Assembly (NCBI RefSeq): GCF_022539315.1
Contig: NC_066319.1
Location: 23,832,093-23,896,092 of the forward strand
Direction: 5' to 3'
DNA length: 64,000 bases
Origin: Serinus canaria
Lineage: Eukaryota > Chordata > Aves > Passeriformes > Fringillidae
Every line of letters begins with the position of its first letter. Position 1 is the first letter of the stretch. The notes under the pieces are model-generated. The model ran no database searches, was not told where the DNA came from, and worked only from the letters and a program-made list of their open reading frames with translations. The translations under genes and the position numbers were made by a program. This document shows, in pieces, positions 39,801 through 48,339 of the stretch.

Positions 39801-41722
39801 TCTTGGCCACCTGGACACACACTGGATCATGCTCAGCCACTGTTGACCAGCACCCCCGGGTCCTTTTCTGCTGAGTGGCTTTCCAGCCCCCCTTCCCCCA
39901 GCCTGTAATGCCACCTGGGACTGTTGTGACTCAGGGGCACCTTGTTGAACCTCACGCAATTGGTCTTTGCCCTTGACCTAGCCTGTCTAGATCCCTTTTC
40001 AGACCATTTCTACCCTCCAGCATACCAACACTCCCAACGAACTTACTGTCAACTGTGAACTTACTGAGCGTGCACTAGAATCCCCTCATCTAAATCATGG
40101 ATAAAGACATTAAACTCCACAGCACCAAGTATCTTTGTTTTCCTAGTCAGTGTGGCATTTTGTTTTTTATTGTGTTTTAACTCCTTCTTACATCTAGCCT
40201 TGTTGACATTTGTGTTCATTTCCTTGGTGCCAGGAGAGCTCACGGCTTTCTCCTCAAATCAGCACTGTGATAGCTTCATAGAGGTGGGAGTGAGATTTAT
40301 TTCTTTAATAAGAATCAGCAAGATCCCACTGTGGAATGTTTCTAGCAGTTTATTATTACAGATTGTTCTCCCCAGATGCTCCGGATAGGGTTTGTAGTAA
40401 AAGGAGGATGTTGAGAAACTGAACTGGAATGAACTTCCCTGTGATGGTGTTTTAATCTTCTACATGGACAATTCTTCGGTGAGGTTTTGTTCTCCTGAAG
40501 TAATCTTGAGCAACCAAGTTATCTGACTGTGGTTCTCTCAGAGCTCACTACAGCCTGACAATAAAGGGAAGCCTCAGAGATAAGGGTAGACAAAGACTGT
40601 AGGTCTGGAGATGGTTTTTTGTATTCCTCAAAAGATATCAGTCAAGGGGAGCAGGAGCCTACACACTTGATCATAGCTAATGTGGAATACCATGTTCTGT
40701 AGCTGCTGTCTGCTGTTGGCCAGCTTCTTATGTCCTCCCTAGATTGACACTGGGGACATTACCAGTGTGTCATCTGCCTGCTTCTCAAACAGAAGTAGGA
40801 AAAGCCATGGGGTTCTTTAACACCATGGTGAACTGTTTGGTTTATTGCAGTGCAAACGGAGGTTTCTCTTCCTGTCCCCATGGGGCTGGCAGGCTTATTT
40901 CTACAGCTGCGATAAAGCGTCCTGCCTCTTTGACTACTACCCTTTCCCCCGTCTTTATGGCTAGATAAGAGCTGCTTTTCCAAGGCTTGGACATGCAAGT
41001 CTCTGAGAGTTACCTGTGGAAGTGACCAAGATTTTCTTGACAGAATTTGGTGCCTTTGTTTGACACTTAACCAAGTGGCAAGATGTGGAAACAAAATACT
41101 GGGCTCTGTCTGGAATAGAACCTATCTTCTGTCCCAGCACACGCACACTGCATGATGCAACTACTCAGCATGCTTTATTTTGTGTCGTAGTTTGCCTTGT
41201 GCACCAGAGTTGCTTCTTCTTTCTGTTGCAGGTGAAGGTCCAGAATATGGGGCCAGTGGGGAGGATGCCCTGAGTAGGATTCAGAGGCTGATGGCAGAAG
41301 GTGGCATGACTGCCGTGGTTCAGCGGGAGCAGAGCACCACCATGGCGTCCATGGGCGGCTTTGGCAACAACATCATTGTGAGCCACCGGATCCACCGCAG
41401 CTCTCAGACTGGCACAGAGCCCACTGGAGCTGAGGGCACGTCAGCACAGCAGTCCACCTCTCAGCAGCTGGGCACAGAGCTGGAGGGACGGATCCTGTCA
41501 GAGTCCGTGCAGCTGCCGGAGCATGGCCTGAGCCCACGGACAGCCCCTAGTGGGAGTGAAGGACAAAGCGCTGGTGACCTGGATCTGCCAGGGCAGGCCC
41601 AGTCCTCCATGGACACCGAGGGACCAATTGAATACAGTGACCTAACTAACAATAACCATCTTCCCGACAGTACCAACTTCTATAGTAATGACAGCACCAG
41701 TGGGGAGTCGCGGAACAGGTAG
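624..41722 (+). CDS. AMBRA1: AMBRA1, 3' portion: six spliced coding exons, C-terminal 419 residues
   Basis: AMBRA1 is a scaffold that promotes BECN1/VPS34 autophagy initiation and mitophagy, and is the substrate receptor of a CUL4-DDB1 ubiquitin ligase for D-type cyclins. Six exons on one strand join without a frame break into a 419-residue C-terminal segment. It is near-identical, from my memory of the family, to the vertebrate AMBRA1 C-terminus (about human residues 879-1298). In order it holds the C-terminal half of the split WD40 propeller (about residues 1-165 of this segment), a WDQL LC3-interacting motif (171-174), TQT motifs (226-228 and 238-240), a conserved Ser/Gly/Gln-rich tail, and the terminal TNNNHL...ESRNR. 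All introns are GT-AG, with exon junction phases 1, 0, 2, 2, 1. The start codon and N-terminal exons lie before position 1. The entry spans introns; exons are listed separately. Confidence 0.97.
813..1242 (+). other. AMBRA1: AMBRA1 short intron (430 bp)
   Basis: It is bounded by gtaagc and ttcatag. ORFs that run from the flanking exons through it are read-through artefacts. Nothing else is recognisable. Confidence 0.9.
1243..1397 (+). CDS. AMBRA1: AMBRA1 exon: propeller segment
   Basis: The acceptor is ttctcttcatag and the donor gtgagt starts at 1398. The exon encodes [20 protein letters not shown] through HGGETSMR (residues 63-114 of the window segment) and ends in phase 0. [20 protein letters not shown] is another beta-propeller blade. 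The intron to its left is only 430 bp, the shortest of the gene here. The sequence is essentially invariant relative to other vertebrates as I remember them. Confidence 0.96.
1398..14711 (+). other. AMBRA1: AMBRA1 intron, 13.3 kb
   Basis: A long AT-rich intron from gtgagt to ttccag. I see a long poly-T tract near 3.2 kb, an A tract near 12.56 kb and a C-rich run near 10.23 kb. No ORF in it has family resemblance, codon structure or paired splice sites suggesting a nested gene, and I could not identify an RNA gene. Confidence 0.85.
3207..3266. repeat. Poly-T / (TTTTTG)n low-complexity tract
   Basis: About 26 uninterrupted T residues (3223-3248) are followed by three TTTTTG-like units. It is probably a microsatellite or the tail of a decayed retroelement on the opposite strand; no adjoining element could be identified. 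Confidence 0.9.
14712..14851 (+). CDS. AMBRA1: AMBRA1 exon: propeller segment
   Basis: The acceptor is ttgttgttccag and the donor gtaagt starts at 14852. The exon encodes [20 protein letters not shown] through [12 protein letters not shown], plus two bases of the next Glu codon (residues 115-161). [20 protein letters not shown] is a further WD40-like blade. It is isolated by 13.3 kb and 15.9 kb introns, so its frame continuity with the neighbours (phase 0 in, phase 2 out) is the main proof of the join. Confidence 0.96.
17800..18310 (+). mobile_element. Ancient CR1-like LINE remnant
   Basis: Decayed reverse-transcriptase-type sequence on the + strand. A degenerate FADD catalytic box (Phe-Ala-Glu-Asp) is readable at 17904-17915. 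Phrases such as gaggagaaagacctgaggtt (near 18070) and the following Val-Asp-like stretch match the usual CR1 layout downstream of the RT core. Many indels and stops make it non-functional. The boundaries are approximate, and the subfamily cannot be assigned by eye. Confidence 0.65.
18410..19160 (-). mobile_element. CR1 retrotransposon fragment, 3' end of pol
   Basis: Read on the minus strand, it translates to typical CR1 reverse-transcriptase C-terminal phrases: [48 protein letters not shown]. The signature aatcatctagtccaacctct near 18445 is the CR1 3' untranslated end, so the element is 5'-truncated, with its 3' end at the left. Frameshifts split the ORF, so it is inactive. It abuts an older + strand CR1 remnant. 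Confidence 0.92.
19262..19285. repeat. Short inverted repeat, CCAGGTGG / CCACCTGG
   Basis: Two perfect 8-bp arms (19262-19269 and 19278-19285) surround an 8-bp spacer. Each arm contains a CAGGTG E-box in opposite orientation, the layout expected of a bipartite ZEB/SNAI-type site. It is intronic and may be chance. Confidence 0.7.
21300..21330. repeat. Poly-T tract
   Basis: A T-rich run broken by two C residues, with no identifiable adjoining element. Confidence 0.85.
30736..30828 (+). CDS. AMBRA1: AMBRA1 exon carrying the LC3-interacting region
   Basis: This 93-bp exon encodes [20 protein letters not shown] through RSTERP. The acceptor is an AAG type (cattttaag, 30735) behind a good pyrimidine tract; the donor is gtgagt at 30829. 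WDQL at 30764-30775 is the LIR motif through which AMBRA1 binds LC3/GABARAP proteins during mitophagy (family knowledge). Tyr just before Trp in human is His here. Acidic Glu two residues before that His is kept. The exon length is a multiple of three, so skipping it would remove the LIR without breaking the frame. Confidence 0.96.
30764..30775 (+). other. AMBRA1: LIR motif WDQL of AMBRA1
   Basis: The codons tgg gac cag ctg encode the Trp-X-X-Leu core that docks into the LC3/GABARAP hydrophobic pockets. It is preceded by Glu-Tyr-His, where human has Glu-Tyr-Tyr. Confidence 0.9.
30829..32357 (+). other. AMBRA1: AMBRA1 intron, 1.5 kb
   Basis: It runs from gtgagt to ctcttttcag. It contains the hairpin at about 31.12-31.19 kb. 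The long ORF near 31863-32549 is in a different frame from the exon it overlaps, so I do not treat it as coding. Confidence 0.9.
31123..31191. repeat. Imperfect inverted repeat / hairpin in AMBRA1 intron
   Basis: A perfect 13-bp stem pairs 31128-31140 (ttgcccttttctc) with 31165-31177 (gagaaaagggcaa). An inner stem pairs 31141-31144 (ccct) with 31152-31155 (aggg) around a 7-nt loop, leaving a 9-nt bulge on the 3' side. An outer ggtac/gtgcc pairing (one wobble) can extend it. The size is near that of a small pre-miRNA, but the large bulge argues against one. Confidence 0.6.
32358..32551 (+). CDS. AMBRA1: AMBRA1 exon carrying two TQT dynein-light-chain motifs
   Basis: The acceptor is ctcttttcag and the donor gtagga at 32552 is the weakest in this set. 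The exon encodes [20 protein letters not shown] through [12 protein letters not shown] motifs lie at 32458-32466 and 32494-32502, 12 residues apart; in mammals this pair binds DYNLL1 and tethers AMBRA1 to the dynein motor until autophagy is induced. The stretch between them (LAPQLQNAE) differs from human by one residue as I recall it. Confidence 0.96.
32458..32502 (+). other. AMBRA1: Paired TQT motifs (dynein light chain binding) of AMBRA1
   Basis: Thr-Gln-Thr is encoded at 32458-32466 and again at 32494-32502, giving 12-residue spacing as in mammals. Both are the canonical short motif recognised by DYNLL1/LC8 dimers. Confidence 0.9.
34713..34733 (+). repeat. Poly-A tract (21 A)
   Basis: Uninterrupted A run followed by purine-rich sequence; no identifiable retroelement body precedes it. 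Confidence 0.9.
34755..34935 (+). mobile_element. MIR-like SINE remnant
   Basis: It follows the MIR order: gtgtgacccagggcaaat, then aatcatctactaaatggg, then a ggattaa-like stretch with attaattagtgtttt, and a 3' part gctttgaagatgggaatcac...tatgtaaagg. This corresponds to the MIR core and tail consensus as I remember it. It is heavily diverged and has no intact promoter. The ends are approximate. Confidence 0.65.
35056..35073 (+). repeat. Poly-A tract (18 A)
   Basis: Uninterrupted A run directly downstream of a shorter A9 run at about 35032-35040. Confidence 0.9.
36605..36725 (+). mobile_element. MIR-like SINE remnant
   Basis: The segment cagcttccagatctgcttct, then gggtagatcccttagccttt, then ttgcctgtccatctgtaaaa matches the MIR central region (the gggcaagtcacttaacct...catctgtaaaatg pattern) with many substitutions. 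The boundaries are approximate. Confidence 0.6.
39231..40130 (-). mobile_element. CR1 retrotransposon fragment (chicken-type), 5'-truncated
   Basis: Read as given, it follows the reverse complement of avian CR1 almost line by line: ttggagaacacctccaagat, gactccaccacttacctagg, ggccatttcctcttatcctg, cctgagcctgcttttctcca, ggctaaacaacccagctccc, gccttcttggccacctggac, gaccagcacccccgggtcct, cccctcatctaaatcatgga. The 3' end lies at the left, and about 900 bp survive before 5' truncation. No intact ORF remains and no clear 8-bp terminal repeat is seen. It is strong evidence for an avian genome. Confidence 0.95.
41232..41722 (+). CDS. AMBRA1: AMBRA1 terminal coding exon
   Basis: The acceptor is ttctgttgcag; the stop tag is at 41720-41722. 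The exon encodes 162 residues. The first 60 or so ([20 protein letters not shown] through [15 protein letters not shown]) are highly conserved. The centre (about residues 321-395) is diverged from mammals and rich in Ser, Gly, Gln and Glu, and the end regains conservation at LTNNNHL and finishes in ESRNR. A proline-rich PXP site for PP2A known in mammals aligns with Ala-Gln-Gln at 41444-41452, so that motif is not present here. The length is nearly the same as the human exon. Confidence 0.96.
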
Positions 41723-43380
41723 AGATTGAGTTGTGTGTTGGTGCTACCCTTGTACTGCTCAGCAGAGACCTGTACCTCACAGCTGGCCAGGAGCTGGAAG
41801 AGCAGGGATGGGTGGCTCTAACAGGATGCTGGTGGTTCAGAGGGCTTCTCTATCCTGGGTGATCGGGGAAGGGATAAGAATTGCAAGGGAAGCCATGGGA
41901 AAGAAAGCATACTTAACTTCCAACATTCCCACTGCTGAGGAGCTAACAGGAATACAAACCACACTTGCTGCAAATCAGCCAAATTTTGAAGTCCCATGGC
42001 ATCTCCTGAGCTAAGCCCTGAAACTTGGTGTGTCATCCTTTGTAAAGCCTTTTTCCTTTCCTTTTTCCTGCCCTTTTTTACCTATGGAACTGATCAGTAG
42101 AGTAAAGAAAGGGAAGGCGGCCTGTAGCATCCTTCTGGAGACAGGCAGTACTGGGCAAACCCAGGAGTGATGCTCCAGCTCTGCTGCTGGAGTGGAAGAG
42201 TCTTCCAGGCCACAGTCCCTCTCCGTAGCACAGCACTGCTCCCCCAGAGTGCGGTGTTCTGACACCAGTCCTGCCTATGCTGTGTTTTTTTCTGGAAAGA
42301 ACTGGCCTTCACCAGAATATGCATGGATCAAGATATGCTCACAGGTGGAATCTTTCCTTTTTAGAGTTAGTTTAGGACTTGGCAGGAACCGAAGCAGAGA
42401 TGCCATGTGGATGGGTAGAGGGACAAGGGCTACTGCTCTCTAGTCAGGATGCAGTTCTCAGAAGGATGTTCTAAGCTGTGCCAATATTAACATGAATGAG
42501 CCACCCCAGTGGTTTCTTGGTGCCAGGACTGAGCTGCACATCCTTGACACGGGGCAGGAAGTCTCTTTTCAGCTCCAGGCCAGGGTGTGAGGTATGGGTC
42601 TGTGATGTAAGGTGTTGCATGTGAAATCTTGACCTTGTACATGTAGTTTCTAGTGGAGAAGTCAAGGCTCTGATACTTTGTTTTTAGTCTCAAATGTGAT
42701 TTTCCTTTTCGTTTGTAACTCTCCATCCCTAGCAGGCTTATGGAGGAAGTACGGGGAGAGTGTGAGTGCTGACGAGGGAAACACCAAAGATCAATGTCAT
42801 TAAAATATGACAAACCCTTGCTTGACCTCCTGTCTTCATTTGTGTGATGGTTGTCTCTGTCTTTGGCCTTGGGGATAGATACATCCATCTCAGAAGCTCT
42901 TGGCAGCATGCATGTCAGATGATGACCACCCCCTTCTCCGGAGGAAAGCAGACCCAGCCTGTGAGTTGAAAGTCCAAACTTGGGAAACAAGGAGGTGCAT
43001 TTGGGAGGTCTTACTTTCAAATCACATTTTAACCAGTCTGGAGATGAGCAGGCACCTCTGCATTTCCCATCACTCAAGTACTGCAGTAAGGAGAAAGAAG
43101 AGCATTTCACCTATCCTGTGTAAAAAGCTGTATGGAGGTGCAGCACTGAACATCTTGGGCAAGCACAGAGTGGTCTGTCTTGCTGACCCCTTGATGCAGA
43201 AGAGGGTTGCAGTATCTGGCTGTTCTGGATCGAGGAATGCACACTCCTCTGTTACCACTGTGGTGTGAGGGATGTTTCCAGTGCTGTCTGAGCACCTGCC
43301 AGCAGTTGCTGTGCTTGTGCCCAGTTCCTCTAGATTCTCTGCTGCTAAGACATTACAATAAATAAGTCTGTCATTAGGCA
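41723..43380 (+). other. AMBRA1: AMBRA1 3' untranslated region (end inferred)
   Basis: Sequence after the tag stop. The first standard AATAAA on this strand that I found downstream is at 43357-43362, so a UTR of about 1.65 kb is inferred. An earlier non-canonical site is possible. A 207-codon antisense ORF (42487-43110) crosses it but has no recognisable domain. Confidence 0.5.
43357..43362 (+). terminator. AMBRA1: Candidate AMBRA1 polyadenylation signal AATAAA
   Basis: AATAAA is followed by T/GT-containing sequence (gtctgtcatt, then agagtctgttag) that could serve as the downstream element. No transcript data are available to confirm it. Confidence 0.45.
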
Positions 43381-45130
43381 GCACTCAAGCTCCCAGTCAG
43401 AAGAGTCTGTTAGAGAACACTAAGCAAATCTTCCCTTAAATCACAGCCTGGAGATGAACTTTAAATCAAATCAGCTGCTGCCAGACCTCATTGCCGAGTG
43501 TTAATGAGGCTCTAAAACCTGCCCCAAGCCAGCCACATCCCTGATCTGACAGGAGAGCAGCCTGAAAAATGGGATTCCCTTGTGTGGCAAGGAAGGTTTC
43601 ATGCATCTCTGTTTTGCCTTACTGTGGAAGGGCCTGATGATGTGCTGGCAGTTGAGAGCCAGAAGAGCTATGTCTCAGATGGACAGACAAGGCAGTGCAG
43701 GTCTAGACAGAACTGTTTATTGCTCTTCTTGAAAACAAACTGAAACAGAACCTGGGAAAAAAACTGCTTCAGCTCAGCCTGACATCATTTCTTCTCTCTC
43801 CCTGCTTGATTCCTGGAAGAATCTTGAGGCGCATTCTTGGTAGATGTATTGCAGAGCATTTATAGATATCCATTTTCAGAATGAGCCAAGCTATCTACAG
43901 AAAAATTTCCATCTCAGTTGGAGAAGTGTCTTCTGGGCTGCCTCACCCAGAAGGTGCTAGCAGATTCTCAAAGCCTGGCGTGCACTGTTGCTGGGTGCTG
44001 TGGCCAGGCTGCTGTGCAGAGGCCTGAAACCTGCTCTGCTGATGGCTTCCAGACCTGCCCCCACTGGAAACTGTGGCAGAGCAGGGAGTGAGCTCCAGTG
44101 GGAGCCAGAGCAAACCACAGCCACTGTCTTTGCCATTGGCATGGGACATCTCTGAAGCTCTAAAGCACTTTTCCATTCAAGACTTGAAGGGGATGCTCTT
44201 CCTGAAGAGGAAGAGTGGAGGCCTGGTCAGAGCAGGCAGCTTTGTAGCCCTGGGCAAAAGGCTATTAATAGTGGAGCCTGACTGCAGCCTGCATTCCTAC
44301 AGGCTTTAAGCAGGAGCTGTGGACACAGTGGGTGTGGACATCCCACTGTGCTGAATCTTCTGGTGCTGCCTTGGACATGCTTTTTAGATGACCTGCTGTT
44401 GCTGCACAACTGAGTAGGTACCCTCAGTGTTGATGGGCTTATGTGTACAGAGAGCAGTGTTTTTCTTTTGAGTTTCATACCTAGGAAAGCTCAGATTATC
44501 CCTCCCTGAGACCTGATGGAGCTACGTGGGTGAATGGGTGAGAAGAAGAGGGAACAGGAGGGAAAATTGAGCCCACTTAGGAAATGGGCTCACCCACACC
44601 CAGCCCAATGCAATTTCTTTATTATGTCTCCCATGCTTCTTGTGGGACAAAAGTCTTTATCTGCTTTGGACTACCTTGCTCCAGCCCAGCAGTTTTCCAC
44701 AGTTGTTTCAGACAGGGCTGATCTAACTTTATCCTCAAGCAACACCCCTGAATCTGCGTGGTGACCTGAGGCCTGAGCTCTGCATAGAAGAGCAGGCAGT
44801 GGGATTGCCCACGCCAGGGGCAGCAGCACGGAGCTCAGGGCTCCTTCCCCAAGCCTTGCAACTTTACCTGCTTATTGCAGTGTGACAATGCAGCACTGAG
44901 GCAAATGCAGTGCCAGGAGCAACATGGAAATTCAACAAGAGCTGCTTCAGGAAACCAAACCAGAGCTATGCATACTTGCTGGCCCAATTTAGGAGGCAAA
45001 GTGAGAGCTTTGCTGCGTAGGAGCAGGAAATAATCTTAAAAAGTGAAAGCTTTTCTCAGCCATAGACTGTCAGGAGCCTTTAAATGTGCTAACAAAATCC
45101 TGGGAAAAGGAGAAATACAGTGCAGAGAAT
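43381..45130. other. Intergenic spacer, nothing recognised
   Basis: Mixed GC sequence between the inferred AMBRA1 3' end and the first LINE remnant. Several short ORFs overlap on both strands with no family resemblance. Confidence 0.6.
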
Positions 45131-45395
45131 TTTATTTAGCTTTCAAAAGGCTCTTTTGATAAAGTCCCTCACAAGAAGCTATTAAAGAAACTTAGTCACC
45201 TCAAGGGTGATGGGTAGAGTCCTCCTGGAGATAGAAGCTGTGGGAATTGGAGTCAAAAGTAAGAGCCATTTCTTGGCATGGAATGAGATTAATGGTGGGT
45301 TGGTCGGGTTCAGTAGGAGCCAGTGTTCTCTAAAAGCCCTAATGAGCTGAAAGAGGAGGGAACAGCTGATGATGCAAGATTATTTAGGTTAGCTA
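45130..45395 (+). mobile_element. Ancient LINE (CR1/L3-like) reverse-transcriptase remnant
   Basis: In one frame, Phe-Asp-Lys-Val-Pro-His-Lys-Lys-Leu-Leu is readable at 45155-45184, the RT motif AFDKVPH found in old amniote LINEs. About 200 bp later the same frame reads Ala-Asp-Asp-Ala-Arg-Leu-Phe (45365-45385), matching the catalytic FADDTKLF box. The sequence between is shortened and frame-shifted. It is a dead element; the subfamily is uncertain. Confidence 0.7.
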
Positions 45396-47680
45396 GGAAA
45401 GGAGAATGTGCCAGAAACCTGGGGCAGTGGGAGGAGGTAGTGGTTTGAGCTTCCGTGCTGGAAGGGGACTTTTTGTATTAATCCATCACAGATGGAAACT
45501 TGCATGGGGGCTGCTGCAGCCAGTGAATGCTCCAGCATTCTGGGGCCTGGACCACACCAGAGGGTGAGCACTGCCTGGAGGGAGACCTGGGATCCCAGAG
45601 AAGGGTACTGAAGCCCTGGCAGATGGTACATTGAAGTGGTGATGCCTGCTTGTTCTTGTGAGCCCTGGGTTTTCTGCCCTCACTCCTTGGCTTATCTATT
45701 GCTTCATCTCCAAGTACTTTATTTGACCCACTCAGAAGTCCCACCCCACATGTGGCTGCTGTGGGGTGACTTTGTAGCTGGGTGGTGCTGGGACCCCAGC
45801 TGTATGTGACCACCAGGAGATGTGCTGGGCAGGAACAAGAGGCAGGGACCTGGTCACAGCTGTGTGTGTGCGGAGTCTCTCCCATAACTACTGATGCCAA
45901 AGCCAGGCCTCGTAACTGGTTCCTCCAGTTGCTGGTCAGGCTTCTGGCTAGGGAGTAGTTGCCCTCTCTGCTCAATCCTAATCTGTCAGAGAAGTTATTT
46001 TTCAATAGGAAAAAGCAAATTAATTAAAGTGTGCAGCATGAGAGCCATCCACCACTAACTGGGATCTCTGTGCAGTGCATAAATATCATGCCGTTGCCAC
46101 TCCTGCAATGGAGGGGGCCCTCAGCACACGAGGGAGCTGGAAGGCAAAGCAGTCTTTCCAGCTGCCACTCTCTGCCAGCCAATTAATGCCCATGTCCTTC
46201 TCCCCTCATCCCCAGGAGCAGAGGCCTCTCCCCCCTCCCTGCCCAGCTCCTGCTCAGTAACAGACAGGAAACCCGTACAGGCACTCCGTGCACTCCGCCA
46301 AGCACGAGGATTTGTTTTCCCCACAGCATCTCGAGCAGAAGTGCCTCTCATCTGCTCCCAGTGAGCTCCCTCGGCTCCTCTTTGTTTTGCCTTTCAAGCA
46401 GTTGTTGATGGCATGTGGCACCAGTAGGAGCTGGCAGGGATCAAGCTTCTTCCCCAGGATGCTGGCCCTGGGCATCAGCTCTTTCTGCCAGGAGCCAGCA
46501 CCCCCGAGAGGAAGGACACTGTGAGGCTTCCCCTTGGCCTCTCATCTGAAAATCAATATGCTGCTGTTTGGTCTCCAAGCATCCACCTTCTGTGCCAGTG
46601 CAGGCCAGGCTCCTCCAGTTGGGTGGTGCCACAGGGGAGAAGCTGGGGGTCCCATGCAAGCTGCTCAAATAACTCAGGAGGACAGGCAAAGTGTGAGCAA
46701 TGGCAGATGTGAGCACAGCAGGGAGCAAATGCCACCACTGGAAAAGGCAGCCAGACACAGAAGTCTTCAGGAGGACCTGTTGCTGAAACTGGACCAGTGT
46801 GTATGTGGAGAGTTGCAGCTGGTCTCTGCCACCCCACTGAGCCTTCACTTCAGCTGTGGCTGGCCAGCCAGTGAGCTTCAGGCACATGGATTTTGGCAGC
46901 TGCTGAGGTTTGCCTTTCTGTCCTTGCATCCTGCCCTGCTTCAGCTTGGCTGGTGGAGTTGGTCTTTGGAGTCCCTGCTCTTTCCAAGCTCGGGAAAACC
47001 CGAAGCTCCCTGGCTTTTCATCCTTACCCTCTGAGCTCCCAGCTCTTCAGCTAGGAGCTCTTCAGCTTCACAGAGGATGGGGTAAATAGCAAACACTGCA
47101 AAAACATGAGATGTGGTCATTTAGGCTTGGTTCTTTCTGTTTCTTAGGCTCATCTTCATGGCTCATCTTAGGCTCATCTTCATGGCCTTTTCCTGGAGTT
47201 TAATGCTGGACCTCTGATACCATCACAGCTATTAAAGCCTGTCCCTCAATCCCCAGTTCAATAATACAGTAATAGCCTGATAGGATCAGGAGCTGGCTCT
47301 GACGCAGACGGACTCCAGTCCCTTCTCCAGCACAGTGTGGGGCACTGCCACCCTGCTGCAGGGAAACTTTAATTTGTAGATTACCTGTTTTCACTGCAGA
47401 CTTTGGGCATGGGGGTATGAGCAAGTGGTGATTGTTGGCTGCTGACCAGGCACTGCTGAGAGCCCTTTGCTGGCTGGTACCCAAGACCAGCTTCTCTCCT
47501 TCCCCTGGGTCCTTGTTAAACTCCCCCGGGGTGTTGTGGTCGTGGCTCTGCCCTTTCCCTGGGGGTCATTACCTCTGGGTTTGCTCATCCAGCCAGACAC
47601 GGCCACACCCCACCCAAGGGTCCACGCTTGGGCAGTGGCCATAAACTCCTTCCCCCTCCAGCCTCTGGCAGAATTAGAAA
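45396..47680. other. GC-rich intergenic spacer
   Basis: Overlapping chance ORFs of 60-175 codons occur on both strands. A 24-bp tandem duplication lies at 47143-47185. A Cys-rich minus-strand ORF near 46254-46475 is discussed in the findings. I find no supported gene. Confidence 0.6.
47143..47185. repeat. 24-bp tandem duplication
   Basis: The unit starting cttaggctcatcttcatgg at 47143 is repeated from 47167, with period 24 and nearly two copies. Confidence 0.9.
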
Positions 47681-47880
47681 AGGTTTAGGAGGGGCTAATG
47701 AAGACTGACTGCCCGCCGCTGGGGAAGCTGATACTAAAACGTTTAAGTGCTACAGCAGTACAGAGGATTGTATTTATCTGCCTGCCCACTGCAAAAGTTC
47801 CCATGGAAGCCCTGCCAGCAGCCCTCTGTTAATCACCTACATCAAAGGAAATGCTAATTAAAACAATTATTTAGGGAAGG
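47680..47880. promoter_or_regulatory. Candidate enhancer: AT-rich island with TCF, POU/homeo and SOX motifs
   Basis: In an otherwise GC-rich spacer, this block contains atcaaagg (TCF/LEF, 47841-47848), atgctaattaa (octamer-like plus homeodomain core, 47851-47861) and aacaat (SOX, 47862-47867) packed within 27 bp. It carries no ORF of note. The composition resembles vertebrate conserved non-coding elements; conservation itself cannot be checked here. Confidence 0.35.
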
Positions 47881-47917
47881 ACTGAGGCTGGTCCTGCTGC
47901 ATTGCTGAGCGGCGGGG

Positions 47918-47930
47918 TGGGGGGGGGGGT
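47918..47930. repeat. G-rich run
   Basis: A near-uninterrupted G tract beside gcggcggggt. It could form a G-quadruplex with neighbouring G runs, but nothing else marks it. Confidence 0.7.
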
Positions 47931-48339
47931 AAGCACAGCCATTAAACAGCAGCTTTAGGGCTCTGGTACCTAGTGTGACTGGCAATAACAAGTGATAACT
48001 GAGAAGGACAAGATTTTTCTCATGCATAGGGAGCACCTGGGTCATGGGTCCTCCCAGTCAAGGAGGACAAGAGCTGAGCATGCAAAAGCAACAGTAACCT
48101 GGCACAAGATGCTGCCCTGCACCCAGCCTTTCCCACCCACAATGTGGGAGTAAACATCTTGCTCCACAAACTCTTTATTTCAGTGTCACGCAAGCTCCTC
48201 TGGCTCTTGGTAGGGAGTTGGGGCTGCTCCCCGCAGAGCTGCAGCCCCAGGCTGAGTGCTGGGCAGTGCTCGGAGTGCAGTGACCCAGGAGAAGCCCTGG
48301 AGGCGCTGAGGATGGCTAAGCCCAGCATTGCTTTTTTGA

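Larger units (their letters stand above)
32552..41231 (+). other. AMBRA1: AMBRA1 intron, 8.7 kb
   Basis: It runs from gtagga to ttctgttgcag. It holds two MIR-like SINEs (34.76 and 36.6 kb), poly-A tracts (34.71 and 35.06 kb) and a CR1 at 39.2-40.1 kb. No nested gene is recognisable. Confidence 0.85.

Noticed and set aside
42487..43110. 207-codon ORF antisense to the AMBRA1 3' UTR
   Set aside because: No recognisable domain, no promoter or splice structure, and composition typical of random ORFs in moderately GC-rich DNA.
47918..47930. G-rich run as a regulatory G-quadruplex
   Set aside because: A single G run without the four regular tracts needed nearby; more likely a simple repeat.
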